A program made the translations under genes and the position numbers. The notes under the pieces are model-generated. The model saw nothing but the letters and a program-made list of their open reading frames with translations, was not told the origin of the DNA and did not search any database. From Chryseobacterium koreense CCUG 49689 (GTDB taxonomy: Bacteria > Bacteroidota > Bacteroidia > Flavobacteriales > Weeksellaceae): a DNA stretch of 64,000 nt. Of the stretch, positions 16,002 through 24,372 are shown piece after piece. The number at the start of each line of letters is the position of its first letter. The first letter of the stretch is position 1. The DNA lies in NCBI RefSeq assembly GCF_001045435.1, contig NZ_LFNG01000012.1, positions 185,593 through 249,592 of the forward strand. The letters are read 5' to 3'.

Positions 16002-17411
16002 CTAATATAGTTTCTCGACCTGCAAATTCTGAGTAGATTTCATGAGTTCGATTGCGCTTCTTCTTTGGTTAAAAATCGCGGTTTGCAGTTCCAGTTCGGC
16101 ATTTTCCAAATCGTTTTCCGCATCGATTAAGGCAGAAGAAGTTTTGGTTCCGTACCGGAATTCTTTTTCCACCTGTTCCAAACCTTGTTTTGCAATTTCT
16201 CGGGATTTTTCCTTTAACTTAATTTGTGCGTTGGCAATCGTGTAATTGGTTTGATTGTTGGCTAAATTAAGGGTGAGTTTTTTCGAGGCGTCACGCTTTT
16301 TATGCTCTAAAATCTCCTTTTCTATTTTCGCTTTTTCCACCATATGTTTTCCCTCATTCCCATCAAAAACATCCCATTTAAAACCAATTCCCGCCTGGAA
16401 TAAAGGAAAGATGCCGAGATTCGCCGGATTAAAATCCAGTTTCTTCCCCGTGTTCGGCAACAATTCCTTTGAAGTTGCAATATTACTGTTGAACAATCCG
16501 AAATAACTGAGTGAAGTTTGCGCCTGAACTTTCGGAACCCACCATCTTTCCTCGGCTTTCATTTTATAATCGGTGGCTTTAATGCCGTGATTCAAAGCCT
16601 GGATTTCTACCCTGTTTTCAATATTCTGATCGAGAACCTCGTAAGAAATGGTTTGCAGTTGCGGTTCAATCAAAGAGATTCTTTCCCTTTCGATCCCGGT
16701 TAATAGCTGAATCTGGGTGATAAGAAGTTCTTTTTTTCCCTCATACTCCACCAATTTGGAGTCCAGGGTAGCCTGCGCCAGTTCGATTTTTTTATGGTCG
16801 TATGGGGTAATCAGTCCATATCCTAAGGCTTTATCAGCAGTCTTCCTATTAATGTCTAAACGCTTTTTCGCTTCATTTAGAACTTTTTTGGATTGGTGAA
16901 CGAGCGCGATTTGATCGTATGCTTTTGAAACTTCGGTAATGATCTCATCGCGGCTTTTCTGCATCAATAAATTTTCGGAAATATTTTTTTCTTTGTTGGC
17001 TTCCTTCAGGTATTTCACTTTCCCGCCGGAATAGAGCAGAACGCTCGCTTCCGCTTTTGCTAAGGCAGAAAGTCCCGAAATATTAAGATCGTTATTGAGC
17101 TGCCCTTCCGGAAATACGGCGCCCGGAAAAACCCCTGGGATGGGAGGAATCCCGATTTCCGGAGATTTTAAATGCGTGGAAGCATACAGATAACCGGTTT
17201 TTCCCGAAATATCAACTTTAGGAAGAAAAACATCTTTCAGTTTTTGATCATCGAGCCGGGTATATTTGTTTTCGAGAATTTGTTGGGATAATGCTCCGTC
17301 GTTCACTAAAGCACTGTCGATTAACTCCTTCAAAGTAGGCGCTTGTTGGGCTGAAAAAACCAGAGGCAAAAAGGCCAGTACTTTAGACAGGTTGTTTTTA
17401 AAGATTTTCAT
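16002..17411 (-). CDS. TolC-family outer-membrane efflux protein
   Basis: The ~469-residue channel protein has a signal peptide ending VFSAQQAPTLKELI and the duplicated TolC-type helical hairpins with NQTNYTIANAQIKLKEKSREIAKQGLEQVEKEFRYG-type heptads near the C-terminus. It forms the outer-membrane exit duct for the HlyD/ABC-2 pair encoded downstream (98 bases to the HlyD start). The start is placed at the ATG (17409-17411) that begins MKIFKNNLSK; a start at 17486 would add 25 residues before the signal peptide. Short repeats (GTCTATGATCT twice) fill the gap after the stop. Confidence 0.88.
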   Translation of the reverse strand: MKIFKNNLSKVLAFLPLVFSAQQAPTLKELIDSALVNDGALSQQILENKYTRLDDQKLKDVFLPKVDISGKTGYLYASTHLKSPEIGIPPIPGVFPGAVFPEGQLNNDLNISGLSALAKAEASVLLYSGGKVKYLKEANKEKNISENLLMQKSRDEIITEVSKAYDQIALVHQSKKVLNEAKKRLDINRKTADKALGYGLITPYDHKKIELAQATLDSKLVEYEGKKELLITQIQLLTGIERERISLIEPQLQTISYEVLDQNIENRVEIQALNHGIKATDYKMKAEERWWVPKVQAQTSLSYFGLFNSNIATSKELLPNTGKKLDFNPANLGIFPLFQAGIGFKWDVFDGNEGKHMVEKAKIEKEILEHKKRDASKKLTLNLANNQTNYTIANAQIKLKEKSREIAKQGLEQVEKEFRYGTKTSSALIDAENDLENAELELQTAIFNQRRSAIELMKSTQNLQVEKLY

Positions 17412-17462
17412 ATGCTCTGTTTGTTTGATGGTGCAAAGTTGTGGAGAATTGTAACCGAATCC

Positions 17463-17478
17463 TTTGACATTTGTCAAA
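17463..17478. promoter_or_regulatory. Perfect inverted repeat TTTGACA-TT-TGTCAAA upstream of the efflux operon
   Basis: Two perfect 7-base arms separated by 2 bases lie about 52 bases before the tolC-like start. The size and symmetry are right for a TetR-type operator, and such efflux operons are commonly under TetR control. No regulator gene is adjacent, so the assignment is speculative. Confidence 0.35.
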
Positions 17479-17560
17479 AAATTCATGTCCGATGTTATTT
17501 TGAGTTGATAAATCTAAAATAAATTTACAAAAAATAGGCAGTCCCATTTTTTCGATATTC

Positions 17561-17590
17561 AAAAAAGTCCGTTCCGAAGTTGAAACGGAT
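17561..17590 (-). terminator. Terminator of the alpha-2-macroglobulin-like gene
   Basis: TCCGTT (17568-17573) pairs with AACGGA (17584-17589), and the minus-strand transcript then enters a T6 run (plus A run 17561-17566). It lies 44 bases past the stop of the 17634-23480 gene. Confidence 0.6.
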
Positions 17591-17633
17591 CTCTTTGAAA
17601 TTTTTACAAAGTTTAAAACTTTGGCAAAGTAAT

Positions 17634-20600
17634 TTATTCGGAAATGGAAACATTAGTTCCCTTCGTATGCGCATTCATCTGCGGCGCGTAATAATTCTGC
17701 AAAGTCGTAATTCCATTGCTGAAAGATCCCGCTGCATTACAAATGTAGTCGTATTCGAAAACGTATTTCCCTTTCGGCATAAACTGGATGTAGAAATTCG
17801 TGGAAGCGTCTTTCGTGCTTTGATAATAGCCGAGATTGTTTTTCCACTGGTATTTCGAAATCACATCAATTGGCTCGAAACCTGCCGCACGCATATCTTT
17901 CAAGTGGATGAATTCCATATTTCTATCCGTATTCAGAATTGTTCTTACCGTCACTTTATCGCCCACCTTTAATGGTGAGTTTTCGGTGATTTTCACGAGT
18001 TCCCCTCCGTTTACCGTTTTCACTTTTTTGTACAGTTCCTTCTCGATAGAAATGTAATTTTCAGAAGATTTTATTTTGTCCAAATCCTCGTAATATTGCC
18101 AGAACAAGCCACCCTCGACAATTCCGGGGTCTGGTTTTGCAATGGTAACTGTCCCTAATTTTTTGTCGATATTTTCTGGTTTTAAAGTCGATTTCACATA
18201 ACCTGTCGCTTTCGAATCCGGATTGGCGAGTTCTTTTCCGCCCCAAATAATGGTCGCTTTATCAGAATCTGTAGAAGTCCAGGATTTTCCCGAATTTAAC
18301 ATCGTGAAAATAACTTCCGCCGTTCCGCGCGAACTTCCCCAAGAATTCACTTCTTTTTGGGTAACGAGCCAGATCTTCATTTCCTCTATAAAGTCGATGT
18401 CGTTTGGAGTCAACTTTTGGAATGCCTCCAAAGCTCCTGCCTGATTCACGGTTTTTGAAGAATACCATCCCCAATCGTTAAGATTTTGTTTCCAGTAAAC
18501 TCCCTGCGTTTCTGATTGCGTGGAAGTTTCTTTTAAATAAGTGAGGAATTTTTTAGATTGATCTTTCATTCCGTAATCATTAAATAAAATCGCCAACCGG
18601 TGCAATCCAAAGAAAGTAAAATCGGTTATTTTTTCAGTTTTCGCTTTAGAAATTACGGCGTTTTTCAAAGACGTTCCTTTTTGTTTTAAAGGAAAATCTT
18701 TTTCCCAATAATTTCGGGTGTCGAGATAATTTAGAACATAATTGTTCACCACCTCTTTTTTATCAATTTGACCATACTTATTCACTTCCGAATCCACATA
18801 ATTGATAAGTTTCGAAACCATTTCTTTCTGTTCCGAAGGTTGATAATCGCCAACATTTCCTTTCAGCCATTCATTAATTTTTCCTAAATTTTTCAGGATA
18901 TAAAGCGAAATATAGTAGGAACTCGGATAACCTTGATACCACGAAAATCCCCCATCCGGATTTTGAAGTTTCACCAAATCGCTCCAATCTGAATTGATGG
19001 AATTTCGCATCGTGTTCGCATCAAACAACCTTGCGAGTTTTTCCATTTGTTCGGTTTCGTTTTTTGATTCCAAAATCCACGGCGTTTCTTCCAACAGCAG
19101 TTGTTTCAGTTCCTGGTTTTTTTCCAGATTTGAAGTCAGCAACCCTTTGCTTTGATATTCCTCAAAAACGGTTTTCAATTTCGGGTTGGCTTTGAAAATT
19201 TCCGAAGCCAAAACATCGGCAAACCATTTGTTGAAAACCACGTCCGCCGAATTGTTCGGATCGTTTTTCAAACTCGGCAAGGCAAACATGATTTCCCAAA
19301 TCGGATTCGTCGTCAGTTCCAAAGTATTGGAAAAGTTGGTTGCCGTGGTCGAAGTATTTTTCGCCAGATTTTCTAAAGTAAAAGTCTTGGTTTGACCTTC
19401 TTTCACAAAAATCGGAACGGCGTCTGTGACCAACATCCGGTTCGGTAACACGGGAATCGCTTTCTGTTCGCCATCGGAGAAATCACCCGCTTTTGCGACA
19501 ATTTTAAATATAATGGAAGAAATGTCATTTGGAACTTTCAATTTCCAGGTTATCACTTCATTTCCATTTTCTTTTAATGCAAATGATTTTTGAGTTTCAT
19601 TTAAGTTGAATTTACCCGAAATATCTTCGTTTGTAAAAGCATCCAAAATCTGAAGTTGCGCAGTTCCATTTAACTTTTTATCTACCAAGCTGGAAAGTTT
19701 AGACTGCAGATTCAGCTCATCGCCTTCGCGTAAGAATCTCGGATAATTCGGCGTTACGGAAAACTCTTTTTGGGTAACAACCGATTTTTCCAAAGTTGCC
19801 GAACGGGCATCTTTTGTATGTGCCAAAAACATCAGTTTCCATTGCGTTAAAGCTTCCGGTGAAGTAAATTCAAAACTCACATTTCCGTCTTTATCGGTCA
19901 CTAAATTCGGATAGAAAAATGCGGTTTCGTTTAGGTTTTGGCGGATTGGGATTTTTTCTAATTCTTTGGTGGAAACTGTTTTTGAAGCCAGCGAAAGACT
20001 CTTTTTCACCACAGATTCTTCAACATTTGTGCTGTCGGACTGCACTGCAACACCTGCAATTCTTCCCTCGAGTATGCTTTCAGCTACAGGTGCAGCCATT
20101 GAACTGACACCACGAATTACCAGACGATTACCATAAAACCCACCATCAAACCAATTAAAATTCGGGAAGCTGATTGTTTTCTGCTCAAGATACGGATATC
20201 GTTTGCTGAAATTTTCCTGTGAGAGATATTCGTTGATCGAGTAATTATTCAGGATAAAGTATTTTGAATTCAGATTTTGCCAGGAATATTTATTTACCGC
20301 AAAATTGTCCAAAGATTTGTCGTACATATTCGCCAAAACTTCGGCGTTGATTTTCTCTTTTTCATCACCTAAAACTTTCACCGTCCATTTTTCTTTTTGT
20401 CCGGGTTGCAGTTTATCGCGGAAAGTCACGGTCTCAATCCGTAAAGGTTTTTTATCGGAAACGATTTTCAGATTCAGCAATTCGGTTTTCACGTCATTAA
20501 AAGCCACCAACTGAAACTGCACATTGATTTGGTCTATGTTTTCATCTTTCGGAAATGCCACTTCATATTCCAAAACGCCGTTTACAAATGATTTTTGTTC

Positions 20601-23480
20601 TGTCACCGTTTCACCGTTTCCATTTTGAACAAAAACATTCACCAAAGCATCCGGAATTGCGGAATACACATGAATTTTCGCTTTTTCGTTTCGCTGAAAT
20701 TCAGTTTTTGGCCGGATTACTTTCAGAAACGGTTTTTGCGAATCGGCAAGGAATTTTTTATCAAAAACTTCAAAAGTTTTTTCTGTTTTTATGGTGTCTT
20801 TTCCTTCAATATTGTACAGTTCGAGTTGGTATTTTCCCGGGGAAAGTTTTCCCAGATCAAGCGTTTCGTCTTTCTGCAAAGATTCAAATACCACTTTTTC
20901 CACGACATCCTCTTTTTCCTTTTCATTAAAATAATCATGCGGAAATTTCTGAATAAATTCTGCTTTTGAAAATTTCGGCAAGTCCTGAATTCGAGTTTCG
21001 AAATTGGTGCGGAAAATCCTATCTTTTGGCAGCATTTTCGAAAGTTTCACCTGATAAGGTTTCTTCAAATTCTGGTCGTTGTAATTTTTGGTTTCAACTT
21101 TAATTGTAATCGGTTCATCGGTGAAAGAATCCTTGATATCATCGGTTTTGATGTAATGGGAAACCGAAGAGACCCTCATGTTTTCCCTGGCAGATTGCGT
21201 TTCACCGTTAATGTCGGTCACCGAAGCGTTGATCTCGTAATTATCGACTTGGATTCCGTCTAAAGTTTCGTCTTTTTTAAGTTCAATTTTAATGGTAAAT
21301 TCTCCCTTTTCATCGGTTTTCACTTCCCCTAAAATAGAGTTTTCATTATCATTTCCGCGCGGAAACCACCAGAAATACCTCCATCGGATATTCTGTTTTC
21401 TGATTTCATAATTCACCGTGGAATTGCTTAAAGGAATTCCGGAGAAAGTTATTGCTTTTCCTTTCAGGTCAATGGTTTCGCCGTATTTGTATTCGGTTTT
21501 TACCGGTTCAAAGTTGACTTCAAATTTCGGACGTTTGTATTCTTCGACTTGGAAATCTTTTCTTCCTTCAGTGAAGGAGCCCGACTTTTCATCATCATTT
21601 TCCACTTCAATTCTGAAAGTTCCATTTAATTTTCCTTGAGGAAGCGTGAAACTGCCATGAACAGAACCAAAATCATTAGTCATTAACTGTTGTCTGCTGA
21701 TTTCTTCGCCATTCGCATCGTTCAAAACCACATTCAATTTGGACTTTGGGACCACATTTTCTTTTAGGGTTTTTCCACTAAAAGCAGTCGCAATCACTTT
21801 GAAATACACGGTTTGTCCGGGACGGTAAATCGCTCTGTCCAAGAAAATCTGGGCTTGTTCTCGATCTTCTATTTTATTTTCGCCGTAATAATTATTTCCG
21901 TAAACCTGGATAAGATTATAGTCGTTGGTTTTCGGTTGGTTAACCAAATAATAACGATAATATGCATGATCTTTGGATTCCGGAAAATTAAAATTCGCAG
22001 TATTATCTGTGTTCAGCAAAAAATTATTAACGGTGGTTCCCCGCTCGTATTCATAGACCTTCAAGGCTTCGTCGGAAATGGATTTCCCGTTCTCTCGGCT
22101 CACCAGTTTCAATTGGTTATCGATCGTTTTGTGCTCATTCTTTTTGTTAAAAATGATTCGTGAATTCGTCGCAATAAAATAAAAATGACCCTGAATTGCA
22201 TTGTCAACCACATATTCCGCCAAGTAAATTCCCGAAGGAAGCGGCTTGATTTCCAAAGAAGTTCTATGGTCTTTATAATCCTTCAAATCTTGAAGATCAA
22301 AAATTTCTTTCCTCACCAAAGATTTTTTCACCGCTGCAAAAGCATTTTTATCGTAAGAATTGGAAACATATTTCAGAAAATTCTGCACATCGTCTTTTAC
22401 TTCGTAAATATTTAACGAAAATCGGGCGACATTTTTCGCATCGGCAACCAAATGGATCGGAAGATTGGATTGGGTATGGTTCTCGAAATAAATAGCAAGA
22501 TTTGGACTGATGATGGAATTGGTGCGGTTAAGAATATTGTTCAGAAAATTTGATTTTGGATATTGGTTTTTCACCTGATTTAGCCAAGACAAAGCTTCTT
22601 TAAACTTTTGCTCTTCGGTAAGTTCGTCAACCAAATCCATGGCGATCAGAACTTTGTAATCACCTTCCGTGGTGGAATTGTAGAGTGCTTGAAGTTGTGA
22701 AAACCTGTCTTTGCAGTGGGTGAATTCGCAATTATCATTCAGTTTTTGATGCTGAAAGTAAAGTTTGGAATTGCCCGCATTTTTTGCAATCAGCTCATCA
22801 TAAATAGAATTGATTTTAGGGTTATTGATTTTCAGTTCATTGGGAGTAAAAAGTTGATCATCACCAAGAAAATCGATTTGTTTTATAGAATTCCAATCAA
22901 ACAAAGTCGGGAAATAATCCAAATCCTGAGTTCCACCAAAAATCGCTTTATATTTGGACAGTGCAACTTTTTGCAAATCAGTTTTGTGCAGTTCCAGATC
23001 TGCAAAATGTTTGGATAAATAATTCTTAAAATCAAGTTTTGACCAGGTTTCAATCTGAGTGATATCCTGACTATTTAGGTTGATTCTTTGATTAACCTCC
23101 CACCGATTTTGAGCATAATAATCTGTAAAAAACTTCCCCAAAAGAACCTGAAAAACCAGTTTTTCATCTCCTTTCAATGATGGGGCGATTCCTGAAAGAT
23201 TTTTGAAGAATTTTGTGGAGGAATCATTTTTTTCATCATCCATGGTTTGATTCACGATACTGAATTCCGCTTTCAGCGACCGAATAAGTTGCGCAGCATT
23301 GCTTTCTTTCATGGCGGTTTTTTGGATTTCTAAAATAATAGGAAGATTGGATTTGTATAAACCCTGTTTGGAGTTGGTTTCGATTTTTTGCCATTGTTCG
23401 TCATAATATTTCTGCCCAAAAACTGGCTTGAACATCATCAATACAAGGAAAATCGTGAAAACGGTGGTGAGTTTTTTCAT
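17634..23480 (-). CDS. Giant alpha-2-macroglobulin-family protein with a SusC-like signature segment
   Basis: The 1948-residue exported protein has a signal peptide (FTIFLVLMMFKPVFGQ). Residues ~1-500 carry an N-terminal region with helical repeats. An MG2 domain begins around the motif YRPGQTVYFK (~553). The A2M core with SPEALTQWKLMFLAHTKD is near 1213, and the helical thioester-type domain with NPDGGFSWYQGYP is near 1507. No CxEQ thioester cysteine is present, so it cannot trap proteases covalently and is of the non-thioester bacterial type. Around 1120-1150 it carries LVIRGVSSMAA and ILEGRIAGVAVQ, resembling the SusC/RagA receptor signature LxGRVAGVQV. Bacterial relatives act in periplasmic defence or peptidoglycan-linked functions. 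No PBP1C gene is adjacent. Confidence 0.88.
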   Translation of the reverse strand: MKKLTTVFTIFLVLMMFKPVFGQKYYDEQWQKIETNSKQGLYKSNLPIILEIQKTAMKESNAAQLIRSLKAEFSIVNQTMDDEKNDSSTKFFKNLSGIAPSLKGDEKLVFQVLLGKFFTDYYAQNRWEVNQRINLNSQDITQIETWSKLDFKNYLSKHFADLELHKTDLQKVALSKYKAIFGGTQDLDYFPTLFDWNSIKQIDFLGDDQLFTPNELKINNPKINSIYDELIAKNAGNSKLYFQHQKLNDNCEFTHCKDRFSQLQALYNSTTEGDYKVLIAMDLVDELTEEQKFKEALSWLNQVKNQYPKSNFLNNILNRTNSIISPNLAIYFENHTQSNLPIHLVADAKNVARFSLNIYEVKDDVQNFLKYVSNSYDKNAFAAVKKSLVRKEIFDLQDLKDYKDHRTSLEIKPLPSGIYLAEYVVDNAIQGHFYFIATNSRIIFNKKNEHKTIDNQLKLVSRENGKSISDEALKVYEYERGTTVNNFLLNTDNTANFNFPESKDHAYYRYYLVNQPKTNDYNLIQVYGNNYYGENKIEDREQAQIFLDRAIYRPGQTVYFKVIATAFSGKTLKENVVPKSKLNVVLNDANGEEISRQQLMTNDFGSVHGSFTLPQGKLNGTFRIEVENDDEKSGSFTEGRKDFQVEEYKRPKFEVNFEPVKTEYKYGETIDLKGKAITFSGIPLSNSTVNYEIRKQNIRWRYFWWFPRGNDNENSILGEVKTDEKGEFTIKIELKKDETLDGIQVDNYEINASVTDINGETQSARENMRVSSVSHYIKTDDIKDSFTDEPITIKVETKNYNDQNLKKPYQVKLSKMLPKDRIFRTNFETRIQDLPKFSKAEFIQKFPHDYFNEKEKEDVVEKVVFESLQKDETLDLGKLSPGKYQLELYNIEGKDTIKTEKTFEVFDKKFLADSQKPFLKVIRPKTEFQRNEKAKIHVYSAIPDALVNVFVQNGNGETVTEQKSFVNGVLEYEVAFPKDENIDQINVQFQLVAFNDVKTELLNLKIVSDKKPLRIETVTFRDKLQPGQKEKWTVKVLGDEKEKINAEVLANMYDKSLDNFAVNKYSWQNLNSKYFILNNYSINEYLSQENFSKRYPYLEQKTISFPNFNWFDGGFYGNRLVIRGVSSMAAPVAESILEGRIAGVAVQSDSTNVEESVVKKSLSLASKTVSTKELEKIPIRQNLNETAFFYPNLVTDKDGNVSFEFTSPEALTQWKLMFLAHTKDARSATLEKSVVTQKEFSVTPNYPRFLREGDELNLQSKLSSLVDKKLNGTAQLQILDAFTNEDISGKFNLNETQKSFALKENGNEVITWKLKVPNDISSIIFKIVAKAGDFSDGEQKAIPVLPNRMLVTDAVPIFVKEGQTKTFTLENLAKNTSTTATNFSNTLELTTNPIWEIMFALPSLKNDPNNSADVVFNKWFADVLASEIFKANPKLKTVFEEYQSKGLLTSNLEKNQELKQLLLEETPWILESKNETEQMEKLARLFDANTMRNSINSDWSDLVKLQNPDGGFSWYQGYPSSYYISLYILKNLGKINEWLKGNVGDYQPSEQKEMVSKLINYVDSEVNKYGQIDKKEVVNNYVLNYLDTRNYWEKDFPLKQKGTSLKNAVISKAKTEKITDFTFFGLHRLAILFNDYGMKDQSKKFLTYLKETSTQSETQGVYWKQNLNDWGWYSSKTVNQAGALEAFQKLTPNDIDFIEEMKIWLVTQKEVNSWGSSRGTAEVIFTMLNSGKSWTSTDSDKATIIWGGKELANPDSKATGYVKSTLKPENIDKKLGTVTIAKPDPGIVEGGLFWQYYEDLDKIKSSENYISIEKELYKKVKTVNGGELVKITENSPLKVGDKVTVRTILNTDRNMEFIHLKDMRAAGFEPIDVISKYQWKNNLGYYQSTKDASTNFYIQFMPKGKYVFEYDYICNAAGSFSNGITTLQNYYAPQMNAHTKGTNVSISE

Positions 23481-23600
23481 AAAAATGGGTCTAAACTGTT
23501 ACAATTCACAGTACATTGCGATTTAAGATCTGCTGATTACGCTCGTCACATGCATTCATTCGCGCCTGTGGAAAATATGATTTTGAATTTTGAAAATGGT

Positions 23601-23608
23601 TAAATTTG
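23601..23608 (+). promoter_or_regulatory. -7 promoter box (TAAATTTG) next to the UbiA-like start
   Basis: Exact TAnnTTTG match ending 5 bases before the ATG at 23614; a near-leaderless mRNA is predicted. The box lies within the first codons of a longer alternative frame (start 23590), which argues against that start. Confidence 0.5.
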
Positions 23609-23613
23609 CATTA

Positions 23614-24372
23614 ATGCAGCCATTAAAATTACTAAAAAAATACGTTATCGATGGTCAGATTTACGTTTCTTTAATGGGAACTTTTTTGGCGATTTTTTTC
23701 ATGTTGGAGCAAAAGGCATTCCGCTTTCCTACGGTGCTTTTGATTTTCATCACCTATTTCAGTGGCTATCTGTACACCAAATATCAAGGAAGTAAAAAGT
23801 TTCGCAGTGTATTAATTTTCAATTTTATTTGCGGAATTATCTCTATGATTTTGATCATGATGAATCACCACGAAATCCGGATTTTCAAATGGTTGGTGAT
23901 TGTAACATTGGGCTTGCTCTACAACAGTACTTTTATGGAGTCATCTATCCGGAAAATACCGTTCCTAAAGGTTTTCTATGTAGGATTAACTTGGGCATTA
24001 ATCAATTCCTGGCTGATTTTGCCGGAATTTCATTTCACGATTTTCTGGATCAGTATGCTTTTTGTCACCGCGTTGGTTTTGCCTTTTGACATCCGCGATA
24101 TGAAAGTGGACGAAATCATCACTTTTCCCAAATTAATCGGGGTTCAAAACACCAAATTTTTGGCATATTCTTTGGTTTTTTTCGCCACAGTGGTTGCAAT
24201 AGCATATTTAAAACCGCAATTCGCCGTCGCTTTTTTTGTGGCTTCGGTTTTTACCTTCCTGCTGATTTTTTTTTCTGAAAACTCAAACCGGGAATCCTAT
24301 TTCTCGTTTTGGGTTGAAAGTTTAAGCGGATTGCCATTTTTGATTCAGGTGATAATTTCATATCTTTCGTGA
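23614..24372 (+). CDS. UbiA-like integral membrane protein
   Basis: The 252-residue protein has about eight membrane helices, for example YVSLMGTFLAIFFMLEQ, FNFICGIISMILIMM and VFFATVVAIAYLKPQFAV. The cytoplasmic-loop motif LPFDIRDMKVDE resembles the second Asp-rich motif (DxxD) of UbiA-type prenyltransferases; the first NDxxD motif is not clear. The family therefore fits only loosely and the substrate is unknown. The stop overlaps the start of the next gene (GTGA), so it is translationally coupled to the POTRA outer-membrane protein. Confidence 0.65.
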   Translation: MQPLKLLKKYVIDGQIYVSLMGTFLAIFFMLEQKAFRFPTVLLIFITYFSGYLYTKYQGSKKFRSVLIFNFICGIISMILIMMNHHEIRIFKWLVIVTLGLLYNSTFMESSIRKIPFLKVFYVGLTWALINSWLILPEFHFTIFWISMLFVTALVLPFDIRDMKVDEIITFPKLIGVQNTKFLAYSLVFFATVVAIAYLKPQFAVAFFVASVFTFLLIFFSENSNRESYFSFWVESLSGLPFLIQVIISYLS

